A stretch of DNA of 64,000 bases. Origin: Nitrospirota bacterium. GTDB lineage: Bacteria > Nitrospirota > JACRHJ01. The translations under genes were made by a program, and so were the position numbers. Below are positions 54,333-64,000 of this stretch, piece by piece. Within the stretch, counting starts at the first letter, position 1, and every line of letters starts with the position of its first letter. Location: assembly GCA_021784575.1 (NCBI GenBank), contig JAJYHX010000002.1, forward strand, positions 62,001 through 126,000. Direction: 5' to 3'. The notes under the pieces are model-generated. The model had not been told where the DNA came from, did not search any database, and worked only from the letters and a program-made list of their open reading frames with translations.

Positions 54333-55209
54333 TTTCAATCATATACCTTTCTATCCCCGCGATTATCTCCACAGGCGCAAGCGGGTTTACGAAACTGGCC
54401 GTGCCGGCGGCCACGGCAGTCGCGCCTGCGAGCATGAACTCTATCGCGTCTTCGGCGTTCATTATCCCGCCCATGCCGATAATCGGAAGCCCCACGGCGC
54501 GGTATACCTGCCATACAATCCGCACCGCGACCGGCCTTATCGCCGGGCCTGAAAGCCCGCCGGTAATGTTCGCAATCCTGGGCTTCCTGTTTTTTATGTC
54601 GATGGCCATGCCAAGCAGCGTGTTTATGAGCGAGAGCGCGTCCGCCCCCGCGTGCGCCGCCCTGTCCGCAAACGGCACGATGTCCGTAACGTTCGGAGAC
54701 AGCTTCGCTATTACCGGAAGCGATGTGGCATTCCTGACCGCCCTGATAACATCATACGTGGCCTCCAGGTCCGTCCCGAAGGCCATGCCGCCTTTCTTAA
54801 CGTTCGGGCAGGATATGTTCACCTCGATGGCGTGAACGCCTTTCGCGCGGTCGAGCCTCGCGGTTACGGCCTCGTATTCCTCGACGGTATTCCCGAAGAT
54901 ATTCGCTATTACCTTCGTATCGAACCCGGCCAGAAACGGCAGCTTACGCTTGATAAAATCGTCCACGCCGACGTTCTGAAGGCCGATGGCGTTCAGCATA
55001 CCCGAAGGCGTCTCGCAGAGCCTCGGAGGAGGATTGCCCTGCATGGGCTTAAGCGACAGCCCCTTTGTCGTTATCCCGCCGAGCAGGGAGAGGTCGAAAT
55101 ACTTTGAGTATTCCTCGCCGTATCCGAACGTCCCGGAGGCGGTAACGACCGGGTTCTTCAGCGTAAGCGGGCCGAGCTTAACAGACAGTGAAGGTTTTAT
55201 TTTTACCAT
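54286..55209 (-). CDS. pyrD: Dihydroorotate dehydrogenase B, catalytic subunit
   Basis: 307-aa FMN-containing PyrDB that oxidises dihydroorotate to orotate, feeding electrons to PyrK and NAD. Characteristic sequence: [26 protein letters not shown] (catalytic Cys rather than the Ser of class 2 enzymes) and [14 protein letters not shown]. It overlaps pyrK by seven bases. Confidence 0.96.
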   Translation of the reverse strand: MVKIKPSLSVKLGPLTLKNPVVTASGTFGYGEEYSKYFDLSLLGGITTKGLSLKPMQGNPPPRLCETPSGMLNAIGLQNVGVDDFIKRKLPFLAGFDTKVIANIFGNTVEEYEAVTARLDRAKGVHAIEVNISCPNVKKGGMAFGTDLEATYDVIRAVRNATSLPVIAKLSPNVTDIVPFADRAAHAGADALSLINTLLGMAIDIKNRKPRIANITGGLSGPAIRPVAVRIVWQVYRAVGLPIIGMGGIMNAEDAIEFMLAGATAVAAGTASFVNPLAPVEIIAGIERYMIENGIDHAHHLIGQVQA

Positions 55210-56018
55210 ACTATATCATCGGCGTCGAAAACCGGGCCGTCGTCGCAGACTTTTTTATAGACGCTGCTTCCATGCTCCCGGTCAAGCACGCCAATCACGC
55301 AGCCCATGCACGCGCCGATACCGCAGGCCATGTTAGATTCCATCGAGGTATAGTTTTTAATCCCGTATTTCTTCGCCATCGCCGCGACGCTTATGAGCAT
55401 CGGATGAGGCCCGCAGGAATATATAGCCCAGCCGCCGGTTCCCTTGTGTTTGTGTTCATGGATGTATTCGTCAAGGATATGGGTTATAAAGCCCTTCTTC
55501 CCCAGGCTCCCGTCCTCGGTCGCCGTGAACGTCTCGATTCCCTTCCGACTGAACTCGTCCGCGCCCAGGACGTATTCCCTGCTCCTGCCGCCGATGAACG
55601 CCGCGGCGGAAATGTCTTTCCGTTCGTCCGAGATGTAATCCGCAAGGGCCATGAGCGGCGCGATACCTATCCCGCCGCCGACGATAAGCGCGTGTTTTAT
55701 GCCCGCAGGCATCGGGAAGCCGTTTCCAAGCGGCCCCAGGACGTCGATCTCGTCTCCGGGGATGAGCCGTGAAAGAAGCGCCGTGCCCCTCCCGGCCCGC
55801 CTGTACAGGAAGCGCACGGAATCGTCCGAAAGCTTCCTGTGCAGGCTGAGCGGACGCCTCAGGAGCGGGTCCGTGGACGGCCCTGCCTTCAGCATGTAGA
55901 ACTGGCCGGGGACGGCAGGCCGACCGGCTTTACGCAGACCTATGCCCTCGGCCTCTATGTCCACGATGAAATATCCTTCGAGCAGTTCCTCGTTCTTCCT
56001 GATGCGGGCTATCATCAC
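55203..56018 (-). CDS. pyrK: Dihydroorotate dehydrogenase B, electron-transfer subunit
   Basis: 271-aa FAD/[2Fe-2S] subunit passing electrons from PyrDB to NAD. FAD-binding [11 protein letters not shown]-binding [15 protein letters not shown] and four cluster cysteines in [12 protein letters not shown]...VCDDGPVF. Overlaps greA by four bases. Confidence 0.95.
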   Translation of the reverse strand: MMIARIRKNEELLEGYFIVDIEAEGIGLRKAGRPAVPGQFYMLKAGPSTDPLLRRPLSLHRKLSDDSVRFLYRRAGRGTALLSRLIPGDEIDVLGPLGNGFPMPAGIKHALIVGGGIGIAPLMALADYISDERKDISAAAFIGGRSREYVLGADEFSRKGIETFTATEDGSLGKKGFITHILDEYIHEHKHKGTGGWAIYSCGPHPMLISVAAMAKKYGIKNYTSMESNMACGIGACMGCVIGVLDREHGSSVYKKVCDDGPVFDADDIVW

Positions 56019-56494
56019 TCCTCGAAAAATATTTCCAGGATTTCGTAGTCAACCGTCCCGGCCGGAATCCTGCACGTGACGACATCGCCGACGGGGTGTC
56101 CTATAAGGGATCTCCCGACCGGCGAGAGCACGGATATTTTGCCCTCCTTCAGGTCGGCCTCGTCCGTGCCGACGATGGTGTAGCGTTTCTCCTCCTCGGA
56201 TTCCTGGTCGAGAAGGACAATCGTCGCGCCGAAGACGACCTTTTCGTTCGAGAGCCTGCTCGTGTCGATGACCTGCGCAGCCGCGAGCTTTCCCTGAAGT
56301 TCCTGCATCCGGCCTTCTATGAATCCCTGGCGCTCTTTTGCGGCGTGATATTCCGCGTTTTCGGAAAGGTCTCCGTGTCCCCTCGCCTCTTCTATGTCTC
56401 TTATATTTTTGGGCCGCTCCACCTTGCGGAGGCGCTCCAGCTCATCCTGGAGCTTCAGATAGCCCTTCTTCGTCATCGGGATTTTCTCTGGCAT
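56015..56494 (-). CDS. greA: Transcription elongation factor GreA
   Basis: 159-aa GreA that stimulates cleavage of backtracked RNA by RNA polymerase. It has an N-terminal coiled coil (residues about 10-75, ending EARGHGDLSENAEYHAAKE with the catalytic acidic tip) and a C-terminal FKBP-like domain (SPVGRSLIGHPVGDVV). Placed between carB and pyrK, as in many Proteobacteria. Confidence 0.96.
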   Translation of the reverse strand: MPEKIPMTKKGYLKLQDELERLRKVERPKNIRDIEEARGHGDLSENAEYHAAKERQGFIEGRMQELQGKLAAAQVIDTSRLSNEKVVFGATIVLLDQESEEEKRYTIVGTDEADLKEGKISVLSPVGRSLIGHPVGDVVTCRIPAGTVDYEILEIFFEE

Positions 56495-56514
56495 CGTAAA
56501 ATAACGACTCCTTT

Positions 56515-56576
56515 CATAACTCCCCCGGCTTCGCCTCCCCCTCTTATTCTTAAGAGGGGGATAAGAGGGGGCGTTA
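56515..56576. repeat. CCCCCTCTTATTCTTAAGAG repeat (family C)
   Basis: Between carB and greA, beginning TAACTCCCCC and ending GGGGGCGTTAA; its end touches the carB stop at 56579. Confidence 0.85.
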
Positions 56577-56578
56577 AT

Positions 56579-59781
<3,203 letters not shown>

Positions 59782-59782
<1 letters not shown>

Positions 59783-60675
59783 TACACGTGCTCCTGCACC
59801 CAGCCCTCGTACAGCCCGTAACGCTCCATTACGTCCTGCGCGGCCAAGTATTCCTCTTCCGTTATCTTCCTGTTTATCTCCGGGTAATCTGCCGACTCGT
59901 ATGTCGGGAAATACTGGTCCATCAGGCTGATGGAAACGTCCGGAGAAAGCTCTTCCGCTATGAATTTCATTACGTCATCCGTCCCGGCGATATTATCGGG
60001 AAGGACAAGGTGCCGGATAATCAGCCCGCGTTCGGCCACGCCGCCGCCGTCCGTTTCAAGAAGCCCGGCCTGCCTGAACATCTCTTTTATTGCGGCCCGG
60101 TTATATGAAACGTATTTCCTTGCCTTTGAATATTTCTTCGCAAGCCCGTCGTCTGAATACCGCATGTCAGGGAGATATACATCGACTACGCCGTCCAGGA
60201 GCTTCAGAGCCGAGAGCGTTTCATAGCCGCTCGTGTTGTAGACGATGGGGATATTGAAACCGCCTTCGGCTGCGATTGGAAGAGCCTCGAGTATTCTTGG
60301 CATGTAGTGCGTCGGCGTTACGAAGTTTATATTGTGCGCGCCTCGTTTTTGGAGTTCGAGCATAATCCCGGCAAGCCCCGCCGCGTCGTATTCGATACCG
60401 TTTCCCTTGTGGCTTATGGGCCAGTTCTGGCAGTAGGCGCACTTCATCGTGCAGCGGCTGAAGAATATCGTCCCGCTGCCGCGCGTGCCGGATATTGCCG
60501 GCTCCTCGCCGAAGTGCAGGTTATACGAAGCAATCTTCGCCTTTGCGCCAGCTCCACACAGCCCCACCTGCCCTTCCAGCCTGTTTACTCCGCAGTCGTT
60601 CGGGCAGAGGTCACATTTCTCGAGCCGCGCCAGCGCGGACTTTGCGCGGGAGTTAAGTTCGTCTATAGAAATCAT
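59782..60675 (-). CDS. Radical-SAM protein, PflX/PflA-like
   Basis: 297-aa radical-SAM protein of the PflX group (COG1313-like, related to pyruvate formate-lyase activases). It has an N-terminal [13 protein letters not shown] and [30 protein letters not shown] and the cluster motif [11 protein letters not shown]. The function of this group is not established. Start ATG 60675: the stretch upstream (SRSPEQSEGEES) is a translated repeat. It stands within the pyrimidine operon, but no pyrimidine role is known. Confidence 0.85.
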
Positions 60676-60680
60676 AAATT

Positions 60681-60735
60681 CAGATTCTTCCCCTTCGCTT
60701 TGTTCAGGGCTTCGGCTCACTCGCTCAGAACGACA
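60681..60735. repeat. GATTCTTC...CTCGCTCAGAACGACA repeat (family B variant)
   Basis: Longer form with an inserted CCCTTCGCTTTGTTCAGGGC hairpin; it lies upstream of the PflX-like gene. Confidence 0.6.
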
Positions 60736-60740
60736 TTTTC

Positions 60741-60785
60741 CTTCATCCCCCTCTTAAGATAAGAGGGGGACAGAGGGGGCGTTAT
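60741..60785. repeat. TCATCCCCCTCTTAAGATAA repeat (family C)
   Basis: Arms CCCCCTCTTA / TAAGAGGGGG, ending AGAGGGGGCGTTATG, adjacent to the family B copy. Confidence 0.85.
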
Positions 60786-60790
60786 GTTCC

Positions 60791-61951
60791 TTAATTCTTC
60801 ACTTTTATCTTCTCTATCTCCATCATGGCTATAAATCGCTGGAAGAGATAGGCCGAGTCGTGCGGGCCGGGGGAGGCCTCCGGGTGATACTGCACGGAGA
60901 ATACCGGAAGCTCTTTGTGCCTCATGCCCTCGACGGTATTATCGTTCAGGTTCACGTGCGTAAGCTCTACCGTATCCGGCATGGTATTCATGTCCACGGC
61001 GAAACCGTGGTTCTGCGCCGTAATCTCGACCTTGCGGGTGCTTAAGTCCATCACAGGCTGGTTGGCGCCGTGGTGCCCGAACTTGAGCTTGTACGTCCTG
61101 CCGCCCAGAGCTATCCCAAGGAGCTGATGTCCGAGGCAGATGCCGAAGACGGGAACTTTACCCAGCAGGGCCTTTATGTTTTCCACGGCGTATGTTACGG
61201 GCTCCGGGTCTCCGGGGCCGTTGCTGAGAAGGACGCCGTCCGGCCTCATGGCCATTACCTCGCGCCAGGACGTTGCCGCCGGGACGACCGAAACCCTGCA
61301 CGCCAGGGAAGAGAGTATCCGGGGTATGTTTCTTTTTATCCCGAAGTCGTACGCGACGACGTGAAGCGAGGGGTTCTTCGATTCGCCGTAGCCGCGCTCC
61401 ATGTTCCACGTCGTCTGCTTTGTCTCGTAAGGTTCCGCGCAGGAGACCACCTTTGCGAGGTCCTGTCCCGCCATAGAAGGCCGGGAGGCCGCTTTCCTTG
61501 TCAGGCTTTCCGGATTGGTATCCACGGTGGAGATTACCCCCTGCTGGGCGCCGAAGTCCCGGATGTGCTTCGTCAGGGCGCGTGTGTCTATCCCCTGTAT
61601 TCCGACGATGTTATAGCTTTTGAGATAGCTGTCCAGGCTGCCCCTGTTGCGCCAGTTGCTTGGATATCCGCTGTATTCCTTTACGATAAACGCCTCCACC
61701 CATGGCCTGCCGGATTCCACATCCTCGGCGTTCACGCCGTAGTTCCCTATGAGCGGATAGGTCATCGTCACCATCTGCCCCTTGTAGGAAGGGTCGGTAA
61801 GGATTTCCTCGTAGCCGGCCATGGAGGTATTGAAGACCACCTCTCCGGCGGCTTCGCCTTCCGCGCCGAAAGAAATACCCGCGAACCACGCGCCGTCGGC
61901 AAGGGCGAGAATTGCTTTTTTATGGTTTTGACTCAATTTTTTTACCTTCAC
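60791..61951 (-). CDS. carA: Carbamoyl-phosphate synthase small (glutaminase) subunit
   Basis: 386-aa subunit splitting glutamine for CarB. CPSase N-terminal domain [20 protein letters not shown]; glutamine amidotransferase class I motif [14 protein letters not shown] with the nucleophilic Cys, and [10 protein letters not shown] with catalytic His and Asp-region. GTG 61951 overlaps pyrC by 32 bases; TTG 61936 is an alternative. Confidence 0.96.
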   Translation of the reverse strand: MKVKKLSQNHKKAILALADGAWFAGISFGAEGEAAGEVVFNTSMAGYEEILTDPSYKGQMVTMTYPLIGNYGVNAEDVESGRPWVEAFIVKEYSGYPSNWRNRGSLDSYLKSYNIVGIQGIDTRALTKHIRDFGAQQGVISTVDTNPESLTRKAASRPSMAGQDLAKVVSCAEPYETKQTTWNMERGYGESKNPSLHVVAYDFGIKRNIPRILSSLACRVSVVPAATSWREVMAMRPDGVLLSNGPGDPEPVTYAVENIKALLGKVPVFGICLGHQLLGIALGGRTYKLKFGHHGANQPVMDLSTRKVEITAQNHGFAVDMNTMPDTVELTHVNLNDNTVEGMRHKELPVFSVQYHPEASPGPHDSAYLFQRFIAMMEIEKIKVKN

Positions 61952-63197
61952 GTATTGTCATAATCGGCCAGCCCTTCAGGACGAGGCCGGAAAACGCGGT
62001 GTTTTTCCCCTTGCTGAGCAGCATCTCCGGCCGGACCGTCTTTTCCATTTCCGGGTCTATAAGGACGATGTCCGCGGGCGATCCGGGCGCAAGCGATGGC
62101 GGGGCCATACCGAGGGCCAGCGCCGGGTTTACGGTCAGTTTCTTGAGCAGTTCAACCATTGGGATAAGACCGGAATGGGCAAGGGCCATCGCAAGAGCCA
62201 GGGCCGTTTCCAGCCCGGAAATCCCGAAAGGGGCAAGGTCGAACTCCACGTCTTTTTCGGACGCGGCGTGCGGCGCGTGGTCTGTCGCTATGACATCGAG
62301 CGTGTCGTCAGAAAGCCCCCTTATTATCGCCTTCCTGTCCGCCTCCGTCCGGAGCGGAGGGTTGACTTTGAGGTATGTATTATATGACATAACTCCTTCA
62401 TCGGTCAAGGTAAAATAGTGCGGGCAGGTCTCCGCCGTGACGTTTATGCCTTCCGCCTTGGCGCGGCGAATCAGTTCGACCGAGCCGGCCGTCGAGACGT
62501 GCGCGATATGGAGCCTTGCGCCTGTCAGCCTTGCCAGGGATATGTCCCTTGCGACCATGACCTCCTCGGCTGCGGACGGTATACCCCGCAGGCCAAGGCG
62601 GGTGGAAACCGCCCCTTCGTTCATCACGCCCCCGGCGGAAAGAGATGGCTCCTCGCAGTGCGAGATTATCGTCCTGCCGAATGTTTTCGCGTATTCAAGC
62701 GCATGCCGCATTATCTCCGCATTGGCGACCGGCTTGCCGTCGTCGGAGAAGCCTATGCAGCCGGCCTCGGCCATCTCGCCCATCTCGGCGAGCTCGGCCC
62801 CCATCGAGCCTTTGGTTATTGCGCCTATCGGCAGCGCTTTGCAGAACCCTGCCTTTTTCGCCTGCGCGATTATGAATTCCGTGACGGAGCGGCTGTCGTT
62901 TACAGGGCTGGTGTTCGGCATGCAGCAGATGGTCGTGAACCCGCCCGCCGCCGCCGCGCGCGTCCCGGATGTTATGTCTTCCTTATACTCGAAACCCGGC
63001 TCGCGGAGGTGGCAGTGCATGTCGACAAGACCCGGCGCGACAATAAGGCCCTTGGCGTCTATAACCTCGGCGCCGGCCGGTTTCTTGTTATTTTTCGGCG
63101 GCCGGACAATCCTGTCCCCGTCTATATAAATGTCCTGCGCCTTGTCGATGCCGCTCGCAGGGTCTATTACCCTGCCGCCCTTGATTATCAGAGTCAT
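61920..63197 (-). CDS. pyrC: Dihydroorotase
   Basis: 425-aa class I dihydroorotase cyclising carbamoyl-aspartate. Zinc ligands in [26 protein letters not shown] and ATDHAPHA. I start at ATG 63197, giving [16 protein letters not shown]; the frame runs on upstream only as a shadow of pyrB. Overlaps pyrB by four bases and carA by 32. Confidence 0.96.
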   Translation of the reverse strand: MTLIIKGGRVIDPASGIDKAQDIYIDGDRIVRPPKNNKKPAGAEVIDAKGLIVAPGLVDMHCHLREPGFEYKEDITSGTRAAAAGGFTTICCMPNTSPVNDSRSVTEFIIAQAKKAGFCKALPIGAITKGSMGAELAEMGEMAEAGCIGFSDDGKPVANAEIMRHALEYAKTFGRTIISHCEEPSLSAGGVMNEGAVSTRLGLRGIPSAAEEVMVARDISLARLTGARLHIAHVSTAGSVELIRRAKAEGINVTAETCPHYFTLTDEGVMSYNTYLKVNPPLRTEADRKAIIRGLSDDTLDVIATDHAPHAASEKDVEFDLAPFGISGLETALALAMALAHSGLIPMVELLKKLTVNPALALGMAPPSLAPGSPADIVLIDPEMEKTVRPEMLLSKGKNTAFSGLVLKGWPIMTIREGKKIESKP

Positions 63198-64000
63198 GCA
63201 GCCCCCCTGCCCTCCGTCAGTAGGTATATAATTGCCATCCGCACCGCAACCCCGTTCGTTACCTGGTCGAGGATGACGGAATACGGCCCGTCCGCCACCT
63301 CCGGCGAGATTTCCACGCCCCGGTTTATCGGCCCGGGATGCATAATCAGGACGCCCTTCTTCGCCAGCCTTACGCGCTCCGCGCTCAGGCCGAAGAAACG
63401 GGAATACTCCCTGACGCCGGGGAAAAGCCCGCTTTTCTGCCGCTCCATCTGTATCCGGAGCATCATGATGACATCCGCGCCGTCGATTGCATCTTCCGGC
63501 CTGGAATATACCTTCGCGCCCATCTTCCCGATTTCCGCCGGGATGAGTGTCGCCGGGCCGCATATGCGGACATTCGCTCCCATTTTGTTCAGGCAGAGGA
63601 TATTCGAGCGGGCTACCCTGCTGTGTGCTATGTCCCCGATTATGGCGATATTGAGTCCCTCTACCTTGCCGAGGCGCTCCTTCATGGTAAACAGATCGAG
63701 GAGCGCCTGGGATGGGTGTTCGTGAGCGCCGTCGCCCGCGTTTATTACGGAACTTTTAAGCGCCTTGGCGAGTATCATGGGCGCGCCGGACATCGAGTGC
63801 CGCACGATTATCATGTCCGAGTTCATCGCCTCGATGTTGCGCGCGGTGTCGAGAAGCGTCTCGCCCTTTACGACGCTGCTCGTGGAAGAGGATATGTTTA
63901 TGATGTCGGCGGAGAGCCTCTTTGCCGCAAGCTCGAAGGATGTCCTTGTCCGGGTGGATGGCTCGAAGAAAAGATTAACGATTGTCCTGCCCCTGAGCGC
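63194..64000 (-). CDS. pyrB: Aspartate carbamoyltransferase catalytic subunit (N-terminus outside the window)
   Basis: Carbamoyl phosphate-aspartate condensing enzyme, first committed step of pyrimidine synthesis; 268 residues visible. The carbamoyl-phosphate-binding motif [10 protein letters not shown] lies at the window edge, followed by [15 protein letters not shown] and [10 protein letters not shown]. The N-terminal 45 or so residues lie beyond position 64000. First visible gene of the leftward pyrimidine operon. Confidence 0.96.
   Translation of the reverse strand, partial: ALRGRTIVNLFFEPSTRTRTSFELAAKRLSADIINISSSTSSVVKGETLLDTARNIEAMNSDMIIVRHSMSGAPMILAKALKSSVINAGDGAHEHPSQALLDLFTMKERLGKVEGLNIAIIGDIAHSRVARSNILCLNKMGANVRICGPATLIPAEIGKMGAKVYSRPEDAIDGADVIMMLRIQMERQKSGLFPGVREYSRFFGLSAERVRLAKKGVLIMHPGPINRGVEISPEVADGPYSVILDQVTNGVAVRMAIIYLLTEGRGAA

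Overview
This 64 kb window is a dense, GC-rich stretch of bacterial chromosome. It carries no rRNA, tRNA, prophage, CRISPR array or complete insertion sequence that I could see. The gene set suggests an anaerobic or microaerophilic Gram-negative bacterium of the Desulfobacterota/Nitrospirota type. Pointers are futalosine-pathway menaquinone genes (mqnE, mqnC), c-type cytochromes, Hfq, lipoproteins with lipoboxes, PyrDB/PyrK dihydroorotate dehydrogenase, and a MutL that carries its own endonuclease motif. The genus cannot be read from the sequence.

Layout: (1) 0-7 kb: a serine-palmitoyltransferase-like enzyme and a lipid/prenol kinase-like membrane protein on +, facing a minus-strand operon of TPR protein, ExeA-like ATPase and PAP2 phosphatase. 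(2) 7-11 kb: an envelope cluster of transglutaminase-like protein, secreted propeller-like protein and two lipoproteins. (3) 11-22.8 kb: smc, a GlcD-type oxidase, glutamate dehydrogenase, an ABC-2 exporter, a small diheme cytochrome, an MBL hydrolase with a structured leader, ogt, trmL and an M50 protease. (4) 22.8-36.5 kb: the classic rimP-nusA-ylxR/L7Ae-infB-DUF503-rbfA-nrnA-truB-rpsO-pnp-M16-dut-mutL translation, RNA and repair supercluster. (5) 36.6-38.4 kb: miaA-hfq-nudix. (6) 38.35-39.2 kb: an 860 bp repeat graveyard. (7) 39.2-47 kb: pgsA-plsY, a TPR/zinc-ribbon membrane protein, a DUF4388-GspG-like fusion, then a deaminase-mqnE-mqnC menaquinone operon. (8) 47.2-64 kb, all minus strand: pyrB-pyrC-carA-pflX-like-carB-greA-pyrK-pyrD, a metallophosphatase fused to a tetraheme cytochrome, a DUF62 enzyme, a response regulator, and tRNA thiolation/methylthiolation genes miaB, mtaB and a ThiI-like protein.

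Two things stand out. First, positions 43575-43602 closely match a bacterial chromosome-dimer-resolution site (dif): the XerD-side 11-mer equals, as I remember it, that of the Bacillus subtilis dif. Nearly all genes left of about 47.1 kb point right and all genes right of it point left, the convergent arrangement expected at a replication terminus, so the window probably spans the terminus. Second, at least five families of short palindromic repeats are scattered through the window. They sit in gaps and also inside genes in frame: within mtaB, miaB and mutL, and as the C-terminal tails of mtaB and the PAP2 protein. A roughly 180 bp imperfect palindrome at 38698-38877 may be a further element of this kind.

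Several promoter candidates share the same architecture: a TTGACA-like -35, a 17 bp spacer and a TGn-extended -10.
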